From Chimonanthus salicifolius (lineage: Eukaryota; Streptophyta; Magnoliopsida; Laurales; Calycanthaceae), in NCBI GenBank assembly GCA_013350335.1, contig CM023539.1, positions 28,761,043 through 28,825,042 on the forward strand: 64,000 nucleotides of DNA, in the 5' to 3' direction. Positions 24,641 to 36,824 of this stretch are shown one piece after another. Position 1 is the first letter of the stretch; each line of letters opens with the position of its first letter. A program made the position numbers and the translations under genes. The notes under the pieces are model-generated. The model searched no databases. It was not told the DNA's origin and saw only the letters and a program-made list of their open reading frames with translations.

Positions 24641-27600
24641 GGTGGGACTCATTGCATTTGGCATCATGACATGGCATGGTTTATATGGTTTTTGGACTAT
24701 ATGTTATTATATATGTTTTGTACTAACCATATGTTAGCCCTGATTGGAATACGTGCTGGGCACGTTGTTCTAACGCCCTACTTCTATCCTAGTGGATGAC
24801 ACAGGAAACCTAGGGGAACGCTGAACGCAAGGAGGGCCAAGCATAGGAGCTTGTATGATTTAGTTTATATTTTGAATAATGTTACTTATGAACATGTATT
24901 TGAGTAACTAGTTTTCGGGCATGTAATAACTTAGATGAATTTACTATGGTTGGATGCTTTATTGGATAATTATGACATGATAATTATCGATTAAAGACTT
25001 GACGTACTTTACTATCTGAAATGGAATAGAACTAGGTTCTATTATAATTCCGCATGTTTTGATTTTAATTCCGCAAGGTTTGATTTTAATTCCGCATGTT
25101 GATATTGTTATGTGTGAACCATTTTCATGGACGTAGTCCATACACACATAGGGTTGGCCAGTTAAGGGTCGGACTTTAGAAGTTCGGACTTAGCTCGTGT
25201 GGTGACGTCCCGCTCTCTATCACTTGTTATTTAAAAAAAAAAATAGACTCTAATTTTCGGAAAGGAAAGCTTAGAGAGTGAAAAGGGCGGGGCGTTACAA
25301 GCTCAAGCCTAATTAGGTTGGGGCTGAATTAAATGGGAATGCAATGAAGTGAGTTGAGTTAAATTGAATTACAAAGGTGAGTTGAGTTTAATGGATGAGT
25401 TGAGTTAAGTGAGTTAAGTAGATTTGAAGTAAATTATATGAGAGGTGAGTTGGATGAAAAGGTTTTGGGGGTTACACAATTCAAATCCAAGGGTACACGT
25501 TGGATGCATGGGAGGTTTATCTCATGCATGAAACTCCAAGATGGATAATGAATGGGAGGTGGCGTTTTTGTGGGAGTTACACAAGGGGTTCACACTTGGA
25601 GGTGGGAGTTTCATCTCATGGATGAAACCCCAAATGAGAACTAAAGGGGAGATGGACGGTTTTGTGGTCTAAGGCAAGGCAAGACCATTGGCTACATGGG
25701 AGTTTCATCTCATGGATGAAACCCCCACATGGGCAAATAATGGAGGGGTGGCGGTTACACAAGCCAAGCTATGGCTACACCATTGGAGCCTTGGGAGTTT
25801 CATCTCATGGATGAGACCCCCAAGTAGAGCATTAAGGATAGAGGTTAAGAAAATGGGAGTTACACAGAGGACTTCACGAAGGCCATCACCTTGGCCGACC
25901 ATCTCATTTGAACAAAACAAATTGGACTTCCATCTCACTCTCTCCCTCTCCCTCTTGGTTGTTTCTCTCCCTCAAACCCTCTCTTGGCCGATCACTCCTC
26001 AAGACCAAAAGACTTAGAAAAGTTTTGATCTGAAGCTATTATTCAAGGCCGAATTATATCTCTCAAACCTACACCCCTCTTGGCCGAACCACTCTTGGAT
26101 ATTTTATATTGATCAAGCTCACACGCGGCCAAAGGATCAAGAACAGGGGGAAACAGCAAAGGAAGGAAAGGATTGGAAGAACACCGGAGCAAAGGAAAAT
26201 CGGAGGAGTCGCAGAACCGGTAGGTGGTTTGATAATTTTGTTTAAAGAAAGGAACCATGTGGTTCAGCCATGATGTATGGCCGAACCCCATGAAAGAAAA
26301 ATTAGGGGATGAATATAGTAATTTAATGGAAGGATGAAGTATGGCCGAACCCCATAGAAAGACATTGGTTGTTTTATGGGTTTTTGAGGGATGAAAACCA
26401 TGGAATGTTATTAATGTTTTAAAAGGGTTTAAAATGGATATATGGTTAAGGAGAATGGCCGAACCCTAATTTTATTATGGCTAAGATGCTAAGCAAGAAC
26501 CATGTATGGAATGGGTGGAAGATCAAGGATTAAAAGGGGGACCAAAGTCAAATGAGTGAGGTTCGGCCATGCTGTATGGCCGAAACCCACTAGGGTTTAT
26601 TTTATGGACTTGAATATGGTAATGGATGCAATGGAGAAATTGGAAAGTTAGACATCATAGGGTTCTGGCATGGTGTATGGCCGAAACCCCATGGATAGTG
26701 TTTTTGAATCTAAGTTGGCATGAAGGATGTAAATGGTGAATGAATTATGTATGGATCACTCTTGGACTTGGGGTAGTAAATGATGAAGCAATTTTATGGA
26801 TATTATGTCTATGTATATTTTAAATGAATGGAGGATTAATTGGAGGATGCAAGTATAGACTTATGTTTATGGACCTAAAATGGTGAACCATTTAAAGGAG
26901 AAGTTAGAAATGAAACATCAAGGATTCGGCCATGGTGTATGGCTAAACCCCATGAACTTATTAATGAGTCATTTGTGGGTCTTTATATAATTTAAAGGAA
27001 TGGTTTACCAAACCAAGGGATGAATGGAATTATTAGGGCTTTATCTTATGATTTATGAATCAATCATGAATCCATGTTATGGATCAGTTTTGGATCTAAA
27101 CATAAGGTGATGGAAACCATGGCAATATAGTAAATAAGTAAAATTAATGGACCATGGGTTCGGCCATGGTGTATGGCCGAACCCCATGGGGAAGATTTGA
27201 TAGACTTAGGGTTTACGTATGTTAGATTAAATGAATGGGAAGTGATATGATCTTGGACTTAAGTTAAATGAGCAAAAAGGGAACTAAAACCAAAGAGGTG
27301 AGGTTTGGCCATAGTGTATGGCCGAACCCCACAAAGTTGGGTTTATGGACTTAGACATAAATAGAAATCAAATTGAACATGGTTTTAATTGATTGATATA
27401 TTATAAGGTAACGGGACCTCACAAGGTGTGTACGATTGTGAGCGGTTACCGAACAAAAGCGCAAGGACACGTTAGTGGTCTTTGGTAGGATTCCACCTTT
27501 TTGAAACATGGTTTATGTATGATGGTTTATTTGGTTTATTTTGAGGAATTTATGTTGTAAAAGATATGTTTCAAATGTGAGTTTTAATACTATGTTTATA

Positions 27601-28561
27601 ATATAAAATAGCATGTGTTCCATTGGCATCTCATGCATGGCATGGGGTGAAGGATATGTAACCGGAGGGGCCACACTCCGTCGGGGCATCCGAAAAACAT
27701 ATGTGGGGTACCTTGATGTGCATTTTCCATAGAGAAGAAACCGGAGGGGCCACACTCCGTCAGGGCATCCGAAAGACCTATGTGGGGGTACCTTGATGAC
27801 GAGAATCCCATCAAGAGGTTATATGTATTTGTGATGAGTGGGACTCATTGCATATGACATCATGATATGGCATTGTTTTGTGCGGTTTTGACATTATGCT
27901 ATTATATATGTTTTGTACTACCATGTGTAGACCCTAAATGGAATACTGGGCACGTTGTTCTAATGCCCTACTTCTACCCTAGTGGATGGTACAAGAAACG
28001 AAGGGAACGAGGAACGTGACCGGAGCCAAGCATAGAAGCTCGATTGTGTTTAGGTTTATATTTTGATTTAATTACTTATGGACTTGTAATTTGAGTAACT
28101 AGACTTCGGGCATTAATAATTTAGATAATTTACTATGGTTGGATGTTTAGTTGGATAATTATGTTATGTTAATTATGGATAAGACTTGGAGTACTTTGCT
28201 ATCTAAAATGGACTAGACATAGGTTCTATTATAATCTGCAGTTTATAATTTAATCCGCTTGTATATATTGTTTTATGTGTGAACTGTTTTCATGGATTTA
28301 GTCCATGCACACATAGGGTTGGTCAGTTAAGGGTCGGACTTTAGAAGTTCGGACTTACCTCGCGTCGTGACGTCCCGCTCTCTTATCATTTCTTTTTAAA
28401 AAAAAATAGACTCTGATTTTTGGAAAGCTAGTGAAAAAGGGCGGGGTGTTACAATTCATCCAACACTTGATTCTTGATTCTTGAGCTTCTTTCTTCGAGG
28501 CAATTCTTCACTCGAGTCATGGATTTGATAAACAAGGGACTCAGCAAGCCAAAGCACTAAC

Positions 28562-28930
28562 AATCTCCCCCTTTGTCAAATTCATGATAAAAACCTAGAA
28601 GCTAAGAATTACAGACGCAATAAACATCCCCAAAACCCAAAATACAACATTTGAAAATACATGATATCCTCATTACATTACAAATTCAAATGACATAACA
28701 CATTGCTAAACTTGATCCAAATGTTTATGTTTCCTTGTAAAATACACACACACACAAGCAAGATGGAATCTAGAAATTCCCATTAGTATGTGAGTCCAAA
28801 AACTCAAGTACTCCCCCACAATGTTTGGACTAAACATCATTAACTCCCCCATACTGCATAATTGCGTAGCTTCTACAAAATTCTCCCCCATTTTGTCATA
28901 ACTTGACAAGGGGCAACCAAAAAGCTCAAA
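28562..28930 (-). other. Sirevirus C 3' untranslated region with four polypurine tracts
   Basis: On the minus strand GGGGGAG-type tracts occur at about 28884-28890, 28842-28848, 28812-28818, and next to the LTR as CAAAGGGGGAGATTG (28562-28575). Repeated polypurine tracts before the 3' LTR are a known Sirevirus trait. The last one is positioned to prime plus-strand synthesis. Confidence 0.8.
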
Positions 28931-29732
28931 TAAGTCCCAATTGTTGGATCATATGGAGAAGATGGGAAATGTGCGAATGCAAGCTGACCAAAATATGCTA
29001 AACAAGAATAGAAGAATGGAAGCAATAAATGCAAGCAAACAAGAACACAAATGCCTATGGACTTTCTAAGATAGAGAAATCTGGTTGAGTCCAAGGGCTT
29101 GGTCATGATATCTGCCAATTGGTTCTCTGTACCAATGTGTTCAAACTCAATGGTCTTCTCTTCCACTAGTCCTCGAATAAAATGATGTTGTATGTCTATG
29201 TGCTTCATTCTCGACGTTGAACTGGATTCTTTGAAATGTTGATTGAACTTGTATTGTCACAAAATAGGGTCATGGCCTCTTGCCCAATCCCATAATCTAC
29301 CAACAATTGCTTCATCCAAATCAATTGAGTGCAACAACTAGCAGCTGCAATATATTCTGCCTCAGCTATACACAGGGAGACTAAAGATTGCTTCCAACTA
29401 TTCCATACCACTAAACAGTTTCCAATGTAGAAGCACCCTCCACTTTTTGATTTTTTGTCATCAATGTTTCCAGCCCAATCTGCATCTGTGTATCCAGCAA
29501 CCTTGAATGAGGTGTCATATGAAAACCAAATCCCATATAAGGTGGTGCCCGCCACATACTTGATTATCCTCTTGACAACTTTAATACTAGCAGTGAGATA
29601 TAATAGACTTCCTACCATGCTTCTGTAGAGACTATGATCAACATCTTTTCCACTTTCCTCCTTAGATAGTTTAACTGTTGTGCTCTTGGGAGTAGTCACA
29701 TGCTTACATCCTTCAAGTCCAAACTTCTTCAC
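28930..29732 (-). pseudogene. Sirevirus C RNase H
   Basis: Copia-type RNase H following RT. Catalytic residues are visible: Asp in AGYTDADWAG, Glu in AEAEYIAA, Asp in LFCDNTSS. The end reads HIDIQHHFIRGLVEE, then TENQLADIMTKPLD and LRKSIGIC, the usual copia pol terminus. A deletion joins LTASIKV to VKRIIKYV, and a frame change falls near 29205-29210. The downstream reading frame (to 28873) is not conserved pol. Confidence 0.88.
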
Positions 29733-29749
29733 AAGTTCTTTACCATACT

Positions 29750-30223
29750 TGTTTTAAGAAATGAACAACCCATCCTTGTGTTGCTTAATTTGAAGGCCAA
29801 GAAAATAATTCAACTCACCAACCATACTCATCTCAAATTCTGATTTCATGAGTTTAGAGAAGGCAATAGCATCCCTTGCACTAGTGGATCCAAACACTAT
29901 GTAATCCACATAGATTTGAGCAAAAATTGAGTCAACCTTTCATACCATGCCCTTGGGGCTTGCTTGAGACCATACAAGGCTTTCTTGAGCTTGTATACAT
30001 GATCCGGAAACTTAGGATCAACAAATCCTTTTGGTTGCTTCACATATACTTCTTCATTTAGATGCCCATTCAAGAAGGCACTCTTGACATCCATTTGATA
30101 CAACTTGAACTTGAGAAAGAAAGCTATGGAAAGCATTATCCTAATGGATTCCAATCTAGCCACGGGCGCAAATGATTCATCAAAATTAACTCCTTCGATT
30201 TGTGTGTACCCTTGGACTACCAA
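29750..30223 (-). pseudogene. Sirevirus C reverse transcriptase, catalytic site altered
   Basis: Copia [58 protein letters not shown]. After this a deletion of roughly 25 codons and a frame change lead to [10 protein letters not shown], so the usual YVDD metal-binding motif reads YVDY. Confidence 0.88.
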
Positions 30224-30485
30224 TCTTGCCTTGTTCTAACAATGGTTCCATGATAATCCATCTTGTTCTTGTTTATCCATTTCATTCCAATCACATTTGT
30301 TTCCTTGGGTCTAGGGACTAAATCCTAAACATCATTCCTTGTGAATTGACCAAGTTCTTCTTGCATTGCATTTACCCAATCCTCATCATGAATGGTTTTT
30401 TCAATCTTCTTGGGTTCTATTTGTGAGGTGAAACATGCATAGTTGGCCAAATTTTCAATCTGTCTTCTAGTTCTAACTCCCTCTC

Positions 30486-31350
30486 TTATTCTTCTATGAT
30501 TTGAGCAATGGGATGATCTTTTACATTCTTGAGAGGACTAAGAGCAGGAGGAGATTCTGGGGATTCATCTTCTTGATCTTCAATAGATGAGGTTAAGGGA
30601 ACAACTTCTTCATCCTTTTGATCTTTATTAGGAACAAGGACGTGATCATCTACTAAAACATTCACAGACTCTTGAATGGTTCCTGTTCTCAAATTGTTCA
30701 CTACATATGCACGACTGGTATTAGAATAACTAGGAAGATACCTTCATCAGTCTTAGACTCAAATTTCCTTAAGTGTTCTCTATCTCTAAGTATATGACAT
30801 TTACTTCCAAAAACTTTGAAATATTTAGAATTTGGCTTTCTACCAGTCCATAGTTCAAAAGAAGTTTTGTTTAACCCCGCAGCAAATGTAAACAACGATT
30901 GATTATAAAACATGCAGTATTTATAGCTTCAGCTCAAAGGGTTTTGCAAATGTTTTTACTTTGAAGTAAAGTGGTGGCCATTTCTTGGAGAACTCTATTC
31001 TTCCTTTCAGCTACTCCATTTTGTTGTGGAATCTTGGGAGAAGAATCATGATGAATTCCATGTTTTTCACAGAATTTGTAAAAATATCAATTTTCAAATT
31101 CTTTTCCATGATCAGTTCTTATCTTGTGAATAGTGGACTCTTTATCATTCATAATACGTTTTACAATAATTTTGAATTTGTGGAATGCATCAAATTTCTC
31201 CCTAAGGAAGGCCACCCAAGTGTATCTAGTGTGGTCATCAACCATTAGCAGAAAATACCTCTTGCCACCAACACTCAAGTGTGGAGAGGTTCCTACTAAG
31301 TCCATATGAATCAACTCTAGAGGTCTAGAGGTTGCTATCATGTTCTTGTT
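30486..31350 (-). pseudogene. Sirevirus C integrase core and C-terminus
   Basis: The core (31087-31341) has the first Asp in LIHMDLVG and the second in IRTDHGKEFEN. The catalytic Glu is kept in QQNGVAERKNR (about 31010), in another frame. The C-terminal module shows KVFGSKCHILRDREHLRKF and DEGIFL, then a frame change and NNLRTGTIQESVNVLVDD (30486-30701), typical of Sirevirus pol. 30224-30485 continues toward RT with stops. Confidence 0.88.
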
Positions 31351-31930
31351 TTTGTGAGCTACTCTAAGTTGTTTGCCTTTTAGGCAATCCCCACAAATGG
31401 TTTTAACTTTTTGATTACCTTTGCCAACACTTTGATATGATCACTTAACTTAGACAAATCTTTAAAATTTACGTGTCCAAGTCTTTGGTGCCAAAGTTCA
31501 GCCTCACTTGTTTTGGACATTAGGCAAGAGTGTTTGATGGGAGTGGAATCACTATCTAGAACATAACAATCATCCGAATTAAGAATGCCATTCAAAATAA
31601 CTTTACTTTCATTGGAGTAAACCTTACAATCACTTTTCTGAAAGGTGACTTCTTGAACTTTTGCACACAACTAAGATATACTAAGAAGATTATGTTTAAG
31701 ACAATCAACAAGAAGGATATCATTAATCACAGCTGATGATGACAAATTTAAATTACATTTCCCAATAATGTTTGCCATATTTCCATCACCAAAGACAACG
31801 GCACCACCATTGTAATTAACCAAATCAGACATATTTGAACTATTACCAGTCATGTGTTGAGAGCATCCACTATCCAAATACCATTTGAATTGTCTCTCAA
31901 CATTCAAGGCGATATGAATCATGACGCTTT
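31350..31930 (-). pseudogene. Sirevirus C protease and GAG-pre-integrase domain
   Basis: The aspartic protease signature is in WYLDSGCSQHMTG (31671-31922), followed by VFGDGN and HNLLSIS. A stop separates this from the pre-integrase part (31380-31670): CYVLDS, then ELWHQRLGHVNFKDLSKL with the zinc-binding histidines. The matching cysteines (ICGDCLKGKQ) are in a shifted frame at about 31375-31405. Confidence 0.88.
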
Positions 31931-31939
31931 TAGCCTTAG

Positions 31940-33170
31940 AAACCTACTCATGAGAAGGGAAGGAACACAAGGCCTTGTGATAAACTTTTTGGCCAGATTT
32001 GAAATACAACTTCCCATTTATGGTTTTAAGTTTTGGGTTCCCCAATTTGATGAGAACATTTTCAACTTTTGATTCGAGGCATTGAAATTTGAATTTTCAT
32101 TTCTCCTTTGCCTTCTATAATTCATAACATTGGATTGAGGCACTAGAGAATGCTTTCTCGTATGACTTTTTCTAAGAGGACATTCAAATAAAAATGACCA
32201 TGTTTACCACAATAATAGCACCTATTGTTTGAAAAAATGGAGGAATTACTTTTGATAAAAGTAATAGGACTTTTGGGTTTATTATCATCTTCCTCATTGT
32301 AACCAAGCCCAAATCTATCCTTATACTTCTTCCCAGAGGTGAGCAGTTTCTCTAATTTCTCTTCACCATGAGTGAATTTTTCTTGAAACTAAGTCTTATG
32401 ATGTCTTAACTTTTCCAAATCTGAGTTCAAAATTAGGATCTTATCTTCAAGGTACCTCCTTATTTCAAAAAAAAATTTGAGACTCTTATCAGATGAGTTT
32501 AATTTTGAGACTCTTCTCCTAATTTTCCACTCTCTAACAACTTTGATATTTCATCATGTGAGATTTTCAGTTTTGATGAGAGTGCCGCTTTTTCAGATTT
32601 CTCAATTTCAAGATGTTTTGTCAATTTGGCATTCTCATTTCTAAGTTCATGAAGTTTCTTAGCCAATTCCATACTCTCAGGTATAAATCATCAAATGATT
32701 CTTGGAGGTCATCACGATTATCCTCATCCTCAGATTCACTGATGAAATCATTTGAATCAAATTTTATAGAAGCAACAAATTATTTACAGTTTTACCTCCA
32801 CCTCTATTCTCCAAGTGTATAGCAAGCTCATATCTTTCAAGGTCTCCATATGAATTTTGCCTTTCTTTTCCAAGTGAATCATCATTTTCTTTAGATCAAA
32901 TGACATTCTTGCACTAGAACTTAAAGAAACAAGGGTATCCAAAGTATCGCATGCATCTAGACAACATGGTGGAGTTTGAATCCTCCATAGAAATATTTTC
33001 AAGAAATTCATTTTCAATGAAGATCCACTCATCATTTTTGTTCATGGTCTTGGTAAAAAAGAGATTCCTCACTCTACCTTTCCAAGGGAAGAGATCAAAG
33101 ATGGAGGAACAGGTCAAAAGACATTCATTTGCACAAGCCATCGTTCTAGCACTAAGATCAACTTGGACGA
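31940..33170 (-). pseudogene. Sirevirus C gag remnant
   Basis: The start codon is near 33140 (MACANECLLTCSS, then FPWKGRVRNLFF and NKNDEWIFIENEF). The middle (32400-32900) is a broken coiled-coil-like stretch rich in L, E, K and S. The zinc knuckle, CYYCGKHGHFY, lies near 32190-32225, with a one- or two-base frame change before its last cysteine. The usual capsid core is not recognisable here or in copy 1, so both may descend from a shortened gag. Confidence 0.72.
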
Positions 33171-33194
33171 TTAAATCCTTACAAAGAGCACGAG

Positions 33195-33206
33195 GCTCTG
33201 ATACCA
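33195..33206 (-). other. Primer binding site of Sirevirus C
   Basis: The minus strand reads TGGTATCAGAGC, matching initiator tRNA-Met, two bases from the 5' LTR at 33209. Confidence 0.92.
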
Positions 33207-33208
33207 AT

Positions 33209-34962
33209 TAAAAGTCCCCAAAATACTAGACCGGGATTGTCTAGTAGGGGTGAATAGGACAATACCCAAATAATTGGTCCTTTTAAATTTTCTTGAATAA
33301 AAGTAAGTTAATAAATTTTAAATTAAGATTAATCAAGATGAGTTGTTGATGTGTGAGCAAAATATGAACAAGTGAAACTATCACACACACACAAAGATTC
33401 ATGCACAAAAACACCCGATGTATAGTGGTTCGGTTAAACAACCTATATCCACTGTTGAGACTCGCCCAACCTTGGGCTTTCTCCAAATTACTAAGTGAGG
33501 AATTACACCCTCACGACTAGTGTAAGACTTTGACCTACACACTACTAGTTTTGAAAGGTTCGACCACCCTTGGTCTACTTCCTCATCCCTCTATTTTTTA
33601 TAGTGGTTTGGTCACCTTGATCTAGTACACTTTACAAGAATGATTTGAGAAGTAAAAACACACAAAGAACACTTGCCTTTGAAGCTCACCCTTGATGAAG
33701 ATGTGTTTCTTGAATATCTCTCCCAACGATCTTGATAATGATAAAGATGTACTTTTGTATGGAGCAATCACAAGATAAGAAGACTGGTTTCTAGAATAAA
33801 CTTTTTCCTTCTCTCTTGATCTCAATCAATTAGATGATTGAATCTCTAAAATGATTTTCCAAGTATGAAGATTGTAGAGAGAATGAGGGAGGAGAGGAGT
33901 TCCAAGCTTTGCTTCAAGGTTTTCCACGTTTAAAAATGAAAAGCTCTCATTTTCAACAAGAGAATCAGAACTTAAATAGATAGTTCGAACAATCGACATG
34001 GATGATTGATCGGCAACAGGCGATTGATCGTCTATGTTCAAATTCCTTCACGAACCTGACCGTTGTGCATTTAATGCATAGCAACGTCAACATCACGATT
34101 GATCGTCTGTGTTTCTGGCGATAGATCGGTTGTTGGCGAAAGCATCGGCATGGGACTCACTGTATTTTCCAGCGTCAGGTCCCATCCAAGCCTAGGGAGA
34201 TTGATTCTGTACCCGATGGTTTATTGCCATGTCTCGGTGATGGGTCGTGCGACCGACTGATCATGAAAAATCACACGAAGGGTCACCTCCAAACGAACGT
34301 ATCGTCCTGAGCTTGACTATATTTTCAGTGCATATCTAATCCAGGTTCTAGACGATTGATCATGAGGGAAATTGGTCGGCCTCCTACCCAGACGAAGCAT
34401 CGTCTTCACGATCAGTTATCCGAGACTTTGACTATGAATGACCGTCCATATTTTTTCTACTGCCTAGGGCTATCGATCGTATGCACGATTGGATCAGCCC
34501 TGTCAGCAACTACATTGTGAGTACGAATGTATCCTCCTGAGACCAAGTGTGTTTGACAGTTCATTTCACCCAGAAACCATGACAATTCAGACGATGGGTC
34601 TTATGACCACGATTGATCATCCTACCATATGGCAATGGGTCGCCGACACGATGTGTCGTCCACGAAAATGCATATACATATTTCCAAGTTGGGTTCCACT
34701 TGGTGTCAAACACATTTTGGGCTAGCTTATCCAGATGTGATGTCTAAGCCTAGGGAAGGGCATCTTGAGGTGTGGGTTCCACATAGAGACAGCTATGGCC
34801 ATTTTACCTTGGGTGATTGACATACATTTTGATGATCTGTTGAGTCTTGTTTAATCTTCCAACACTCGATTCTTGATTCTTGAACGTCTTTCTTCAAGGC
34901 AATGCTTCACTCAAGCCATGGACTTGACAAACAAGGGACTCGGCAAGCCAGAGCACTAACTA
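33209..34962 (-). repeat. 5' LTR of Sirevirus C
   Basis: 1754 bp from next to the PBS to the ATGAG duplication. The first base pair has changed (TA instead of TG at 33209), and the far end reads GCACTAACTA. A TATTTAAG box on the minus strand lies near 33970. The donor seen as GGTAAGT in copy 1 reads GGCAAGT here (near 33676) and in the 3' LTR. Short CGATCG-type palindromes fill 33990-34660. Confidence 0.88.
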
Positions 34963-34967
34963 ATGAG

Positions 34968-36824
34968 AAATTTGTATAAATAAAATAAACCCGTCAATAT
35001 TTGTTCTAAATTCAAGTACACGTAAAATATCCCCGAAAATCCCTCATTTATTTTTCCAAAGGAAAACAGGGTAATGTTCATGGGTCTGCTAAGCTCTTTC
35101 TACTCAGTTTTTTATTTTATCAGAAGAGTTAGCCATCCAAAACACACATTAGAAAGAAAATGGAAGTGCCTGGTCTCGTTTTTCTTCCTGGTCAAAGAAG
35201 AGTATTGAAACTTAACCTAGAGGATACAGTACATAAAGTAAATAAATTACTCAGTGCCCAACACACATACCACCAGGCGATCAAGAATCGCTACAGATGG
35301 AGACCTAGAGGATACAATACATGAATGTAAATAAAATAGTAAGTGTCGATTCGTACACCACCAAGTGACCGTAATCGCTATAGATGGCCCACCGAGCGAC
35401 TGGAATCGCTTCAGATGGTGAATTCTAGCCCAACAGGTATGGTGCAGAAATGTAAACACTCAATATTGAAAATAAACACACAATGGGTTAGATGGGGTTA
35501 GCATTATCCCATTTTTAGTTTAAGAGAGAGAAATCACAATTTTGACGTGAAACAAAACAGATTTTAGAGAAACAAAATAGAATTAAGAAAAGGCCTATTT
35601 TTCCCTACATTCTAAAAATTTATTTTTAGAGTCCACCAGTCCCTCTTTTCACTTCTAACCTGTCCCAGAGTTAATAAAATTGAAAAATGGAGAGTTTTGA
35701 AACCTTGCACACGAAATTCTGTTAAGTTTTGGCGTCGTTTTAAAAACCCAAGGGAAACACGGGAAAACCTGAAGGTTTCAGTTGCTGGGATGGTTGGAAG
35801 GCTGAAGAAAAAGAAAACAGAAAATGAAAGGGAAAGAAAGCAATGGAATGAGAAGAAGACTTTGAGTTTTTTTTTTCCATTTCTTTCCTCACATCAGCTT
35901 GCATTTATAAGCAAAGGGATGGATTTCCCATCGACACACATCGTCCAAGCTATTGTATAGGTTGGCTGACTCATTCGCCTACTTATTATTTTATTTTTTT
36001 TAACTTTTACTTTTAACCCACTTCACAGGTTGGGTACTATGAGGGTCCCACTAAACTGACTTAACCGGTCCAATAGGCTGGGTAACAAACGCTGCTAAGG
36101 TTATCCAAATTTGGAGAGAAATACACATCAAAAACTCGATGATTTAGTCAAAAATCACATTTTTGTCAAGTATTTCTATATTTGAAGTATCTTTTAGGGA
36201 AAATCTAACTCTGCAAATATATCAGGTAAATTCATCTTATAAAAAATTCTAAATCTCAAAGGAGTTTTGAGGTCAAAAGCCACTCCATCCAAGTGAGAAA
36301 GTGGCTTTTGTTAAAACGATGGTCTATATTCAATAATGTAAATTGAGTGTCTTACACTTTATTTTTTGGAAATATGAAAACATGAAAAGGTTGGTTGTAT
36401 CACCAATTGAAAATTGAATACCTCCATGTATTTTTTTTAGTTCGCATTCATTGTTAAATTAGAGTTTTACATAGGGGCAATTTAAGGGAGTCAAAATCTG
36501 TGGAAGTATAACGAACGGAATAGCCCGTTAGATTTGAGATTTAAAAATATGGAGTGTGCGTGAATTTGGAATCTCAGTTAATTCAAATGAGTGGTTTTCC
36601 GGAGCGAAATAGGTTTAGAGTCATAGTTGGAGAAAGTTCGGATATTTATAGTTTTGTCATTGACACTTTAACGAGTCTGATCAATGAGCTTCTAAACCCG
36701 AATCAAGACAAACTTGGACTTGTCAAAAAGCCCACTCCGTAATATTCATGATTAACGGATCACAATCCACAATTAATTACTCATAATCACCCCATGAATA
36801 ACTAATTAGGGTTGGGGTATTACA
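34968..36824 (-). mobile_element. Possible unclassified gypsy-type LTR (minus) and flanking sequence
   Basis: The right end reads GGTTGGGGTATTACA, i.e. TGTAATACCCCAACC on the minus strand, an LTR-like start. A TATAAATA box on the minus strand sits near 36640, about 180 bp in. Three imperfect copies of AATCGCT-CAGATGG lie at 35285-35300, 35373-35387 and 35404-35418. No left terminus or duplication was found. The open frame at 35697-35960 is lysine/glutamate-rich low-complexity sequence and not a supported gene. Confidence 0.4.

Larger units (their letters stand above)
17919..25299 (+). mobile_element. LTR1: solo LTR nested in LTR2
   Basis: Starts TGTGACACCCCG and ends GGCGGGGCGTTACA, flanked by AGCTC at 17914-17918 and 25300-25304, an exact 5 bp duplication. 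Without the composite at 19753-23843 it is about 3.3 kb. It carries nine hairpins (eight in 18627-19710, one at about 23970), a donor ACCG|GTAAGT at 18591, a branch-like TTCTAAC at 24768-24774 and CAG at 24802-24804, plus four 78-80 bp minisatellite units. Confidence 0.92.
17665..28453 (+). mobile_element. LTR2: chromovirus-family solo LTR in the Sirevirus C LTR
   Basis: Starts TGTAACACCCCGG and ends GGCGGGGTGTTACA. It is flanked by ATTCA at 17660-17664 and 28454-28458, an exact 5 bp duplication. Without LTR1 it is about 3.4 kb, with no internal domain. LTR sense is plus. Outer parts are 17665-17913 and 25300-28453. It has hairpins at about 26253-26290, 26560, 26660, 26925, 27155 and 27300, a predicted donor ACCG|GTAGGT at 26220, and the CTAAT...CCCTAG acceptor region at 27959-27982. 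Confidence 0.92.
16262..28562 (-). repeat. 3' LTR of Sirevirus C, split by nested insertion
   Basis: Piece 1 is 16262-17664 and piece 2 is 28459-28562, ending GCACTAACA next to a polypurine tract. Compared with the 5' LTR it lacks about 300 bp (equivalent to 33335-33632), with the join near 16398. It has the CGATTGATCG-type palindromes at 16790-17500. Pieces 1 and 2 rejoin at the ATTCA duplication. Confidence 0.88.
16262..34962 (-). mobile_element. Sirevirus C (Ty1/copia, minus strand) with a 10.8 kb nest in its 3' LTR
   Basis: Both ends match LTR termini and are flanked by an exact 5 bp duplication, ATGAG, at 16257-16261 and 34963-34967. Order on the minus strand: 5' LTR 33209-34962, PBS 33195-33206, gag, protease, integrase, RT, RNase H, purine tracts, 3' LTR. 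Integrase before RT marks Ty1/copia. Repeated GGGGGAG tracts and the integrase C-terminus point to Sirevirus. Removing the nest (17665-28458) leaves about 7.9 kb. Confidence 0.9.

Noticed and set aside
24286..24799. Protein-coding gene over the 78 bp repeats
   Set aside because: The frame is open because the period is a multiple of three; there is no domain or start context, and it lies inside an LTR.
35697..35960. Lys/Glu-rich 87 aa open frame
   Set aside because: Low-complexity purine-rich sequence with no homologous copy in the window and no gene signals.
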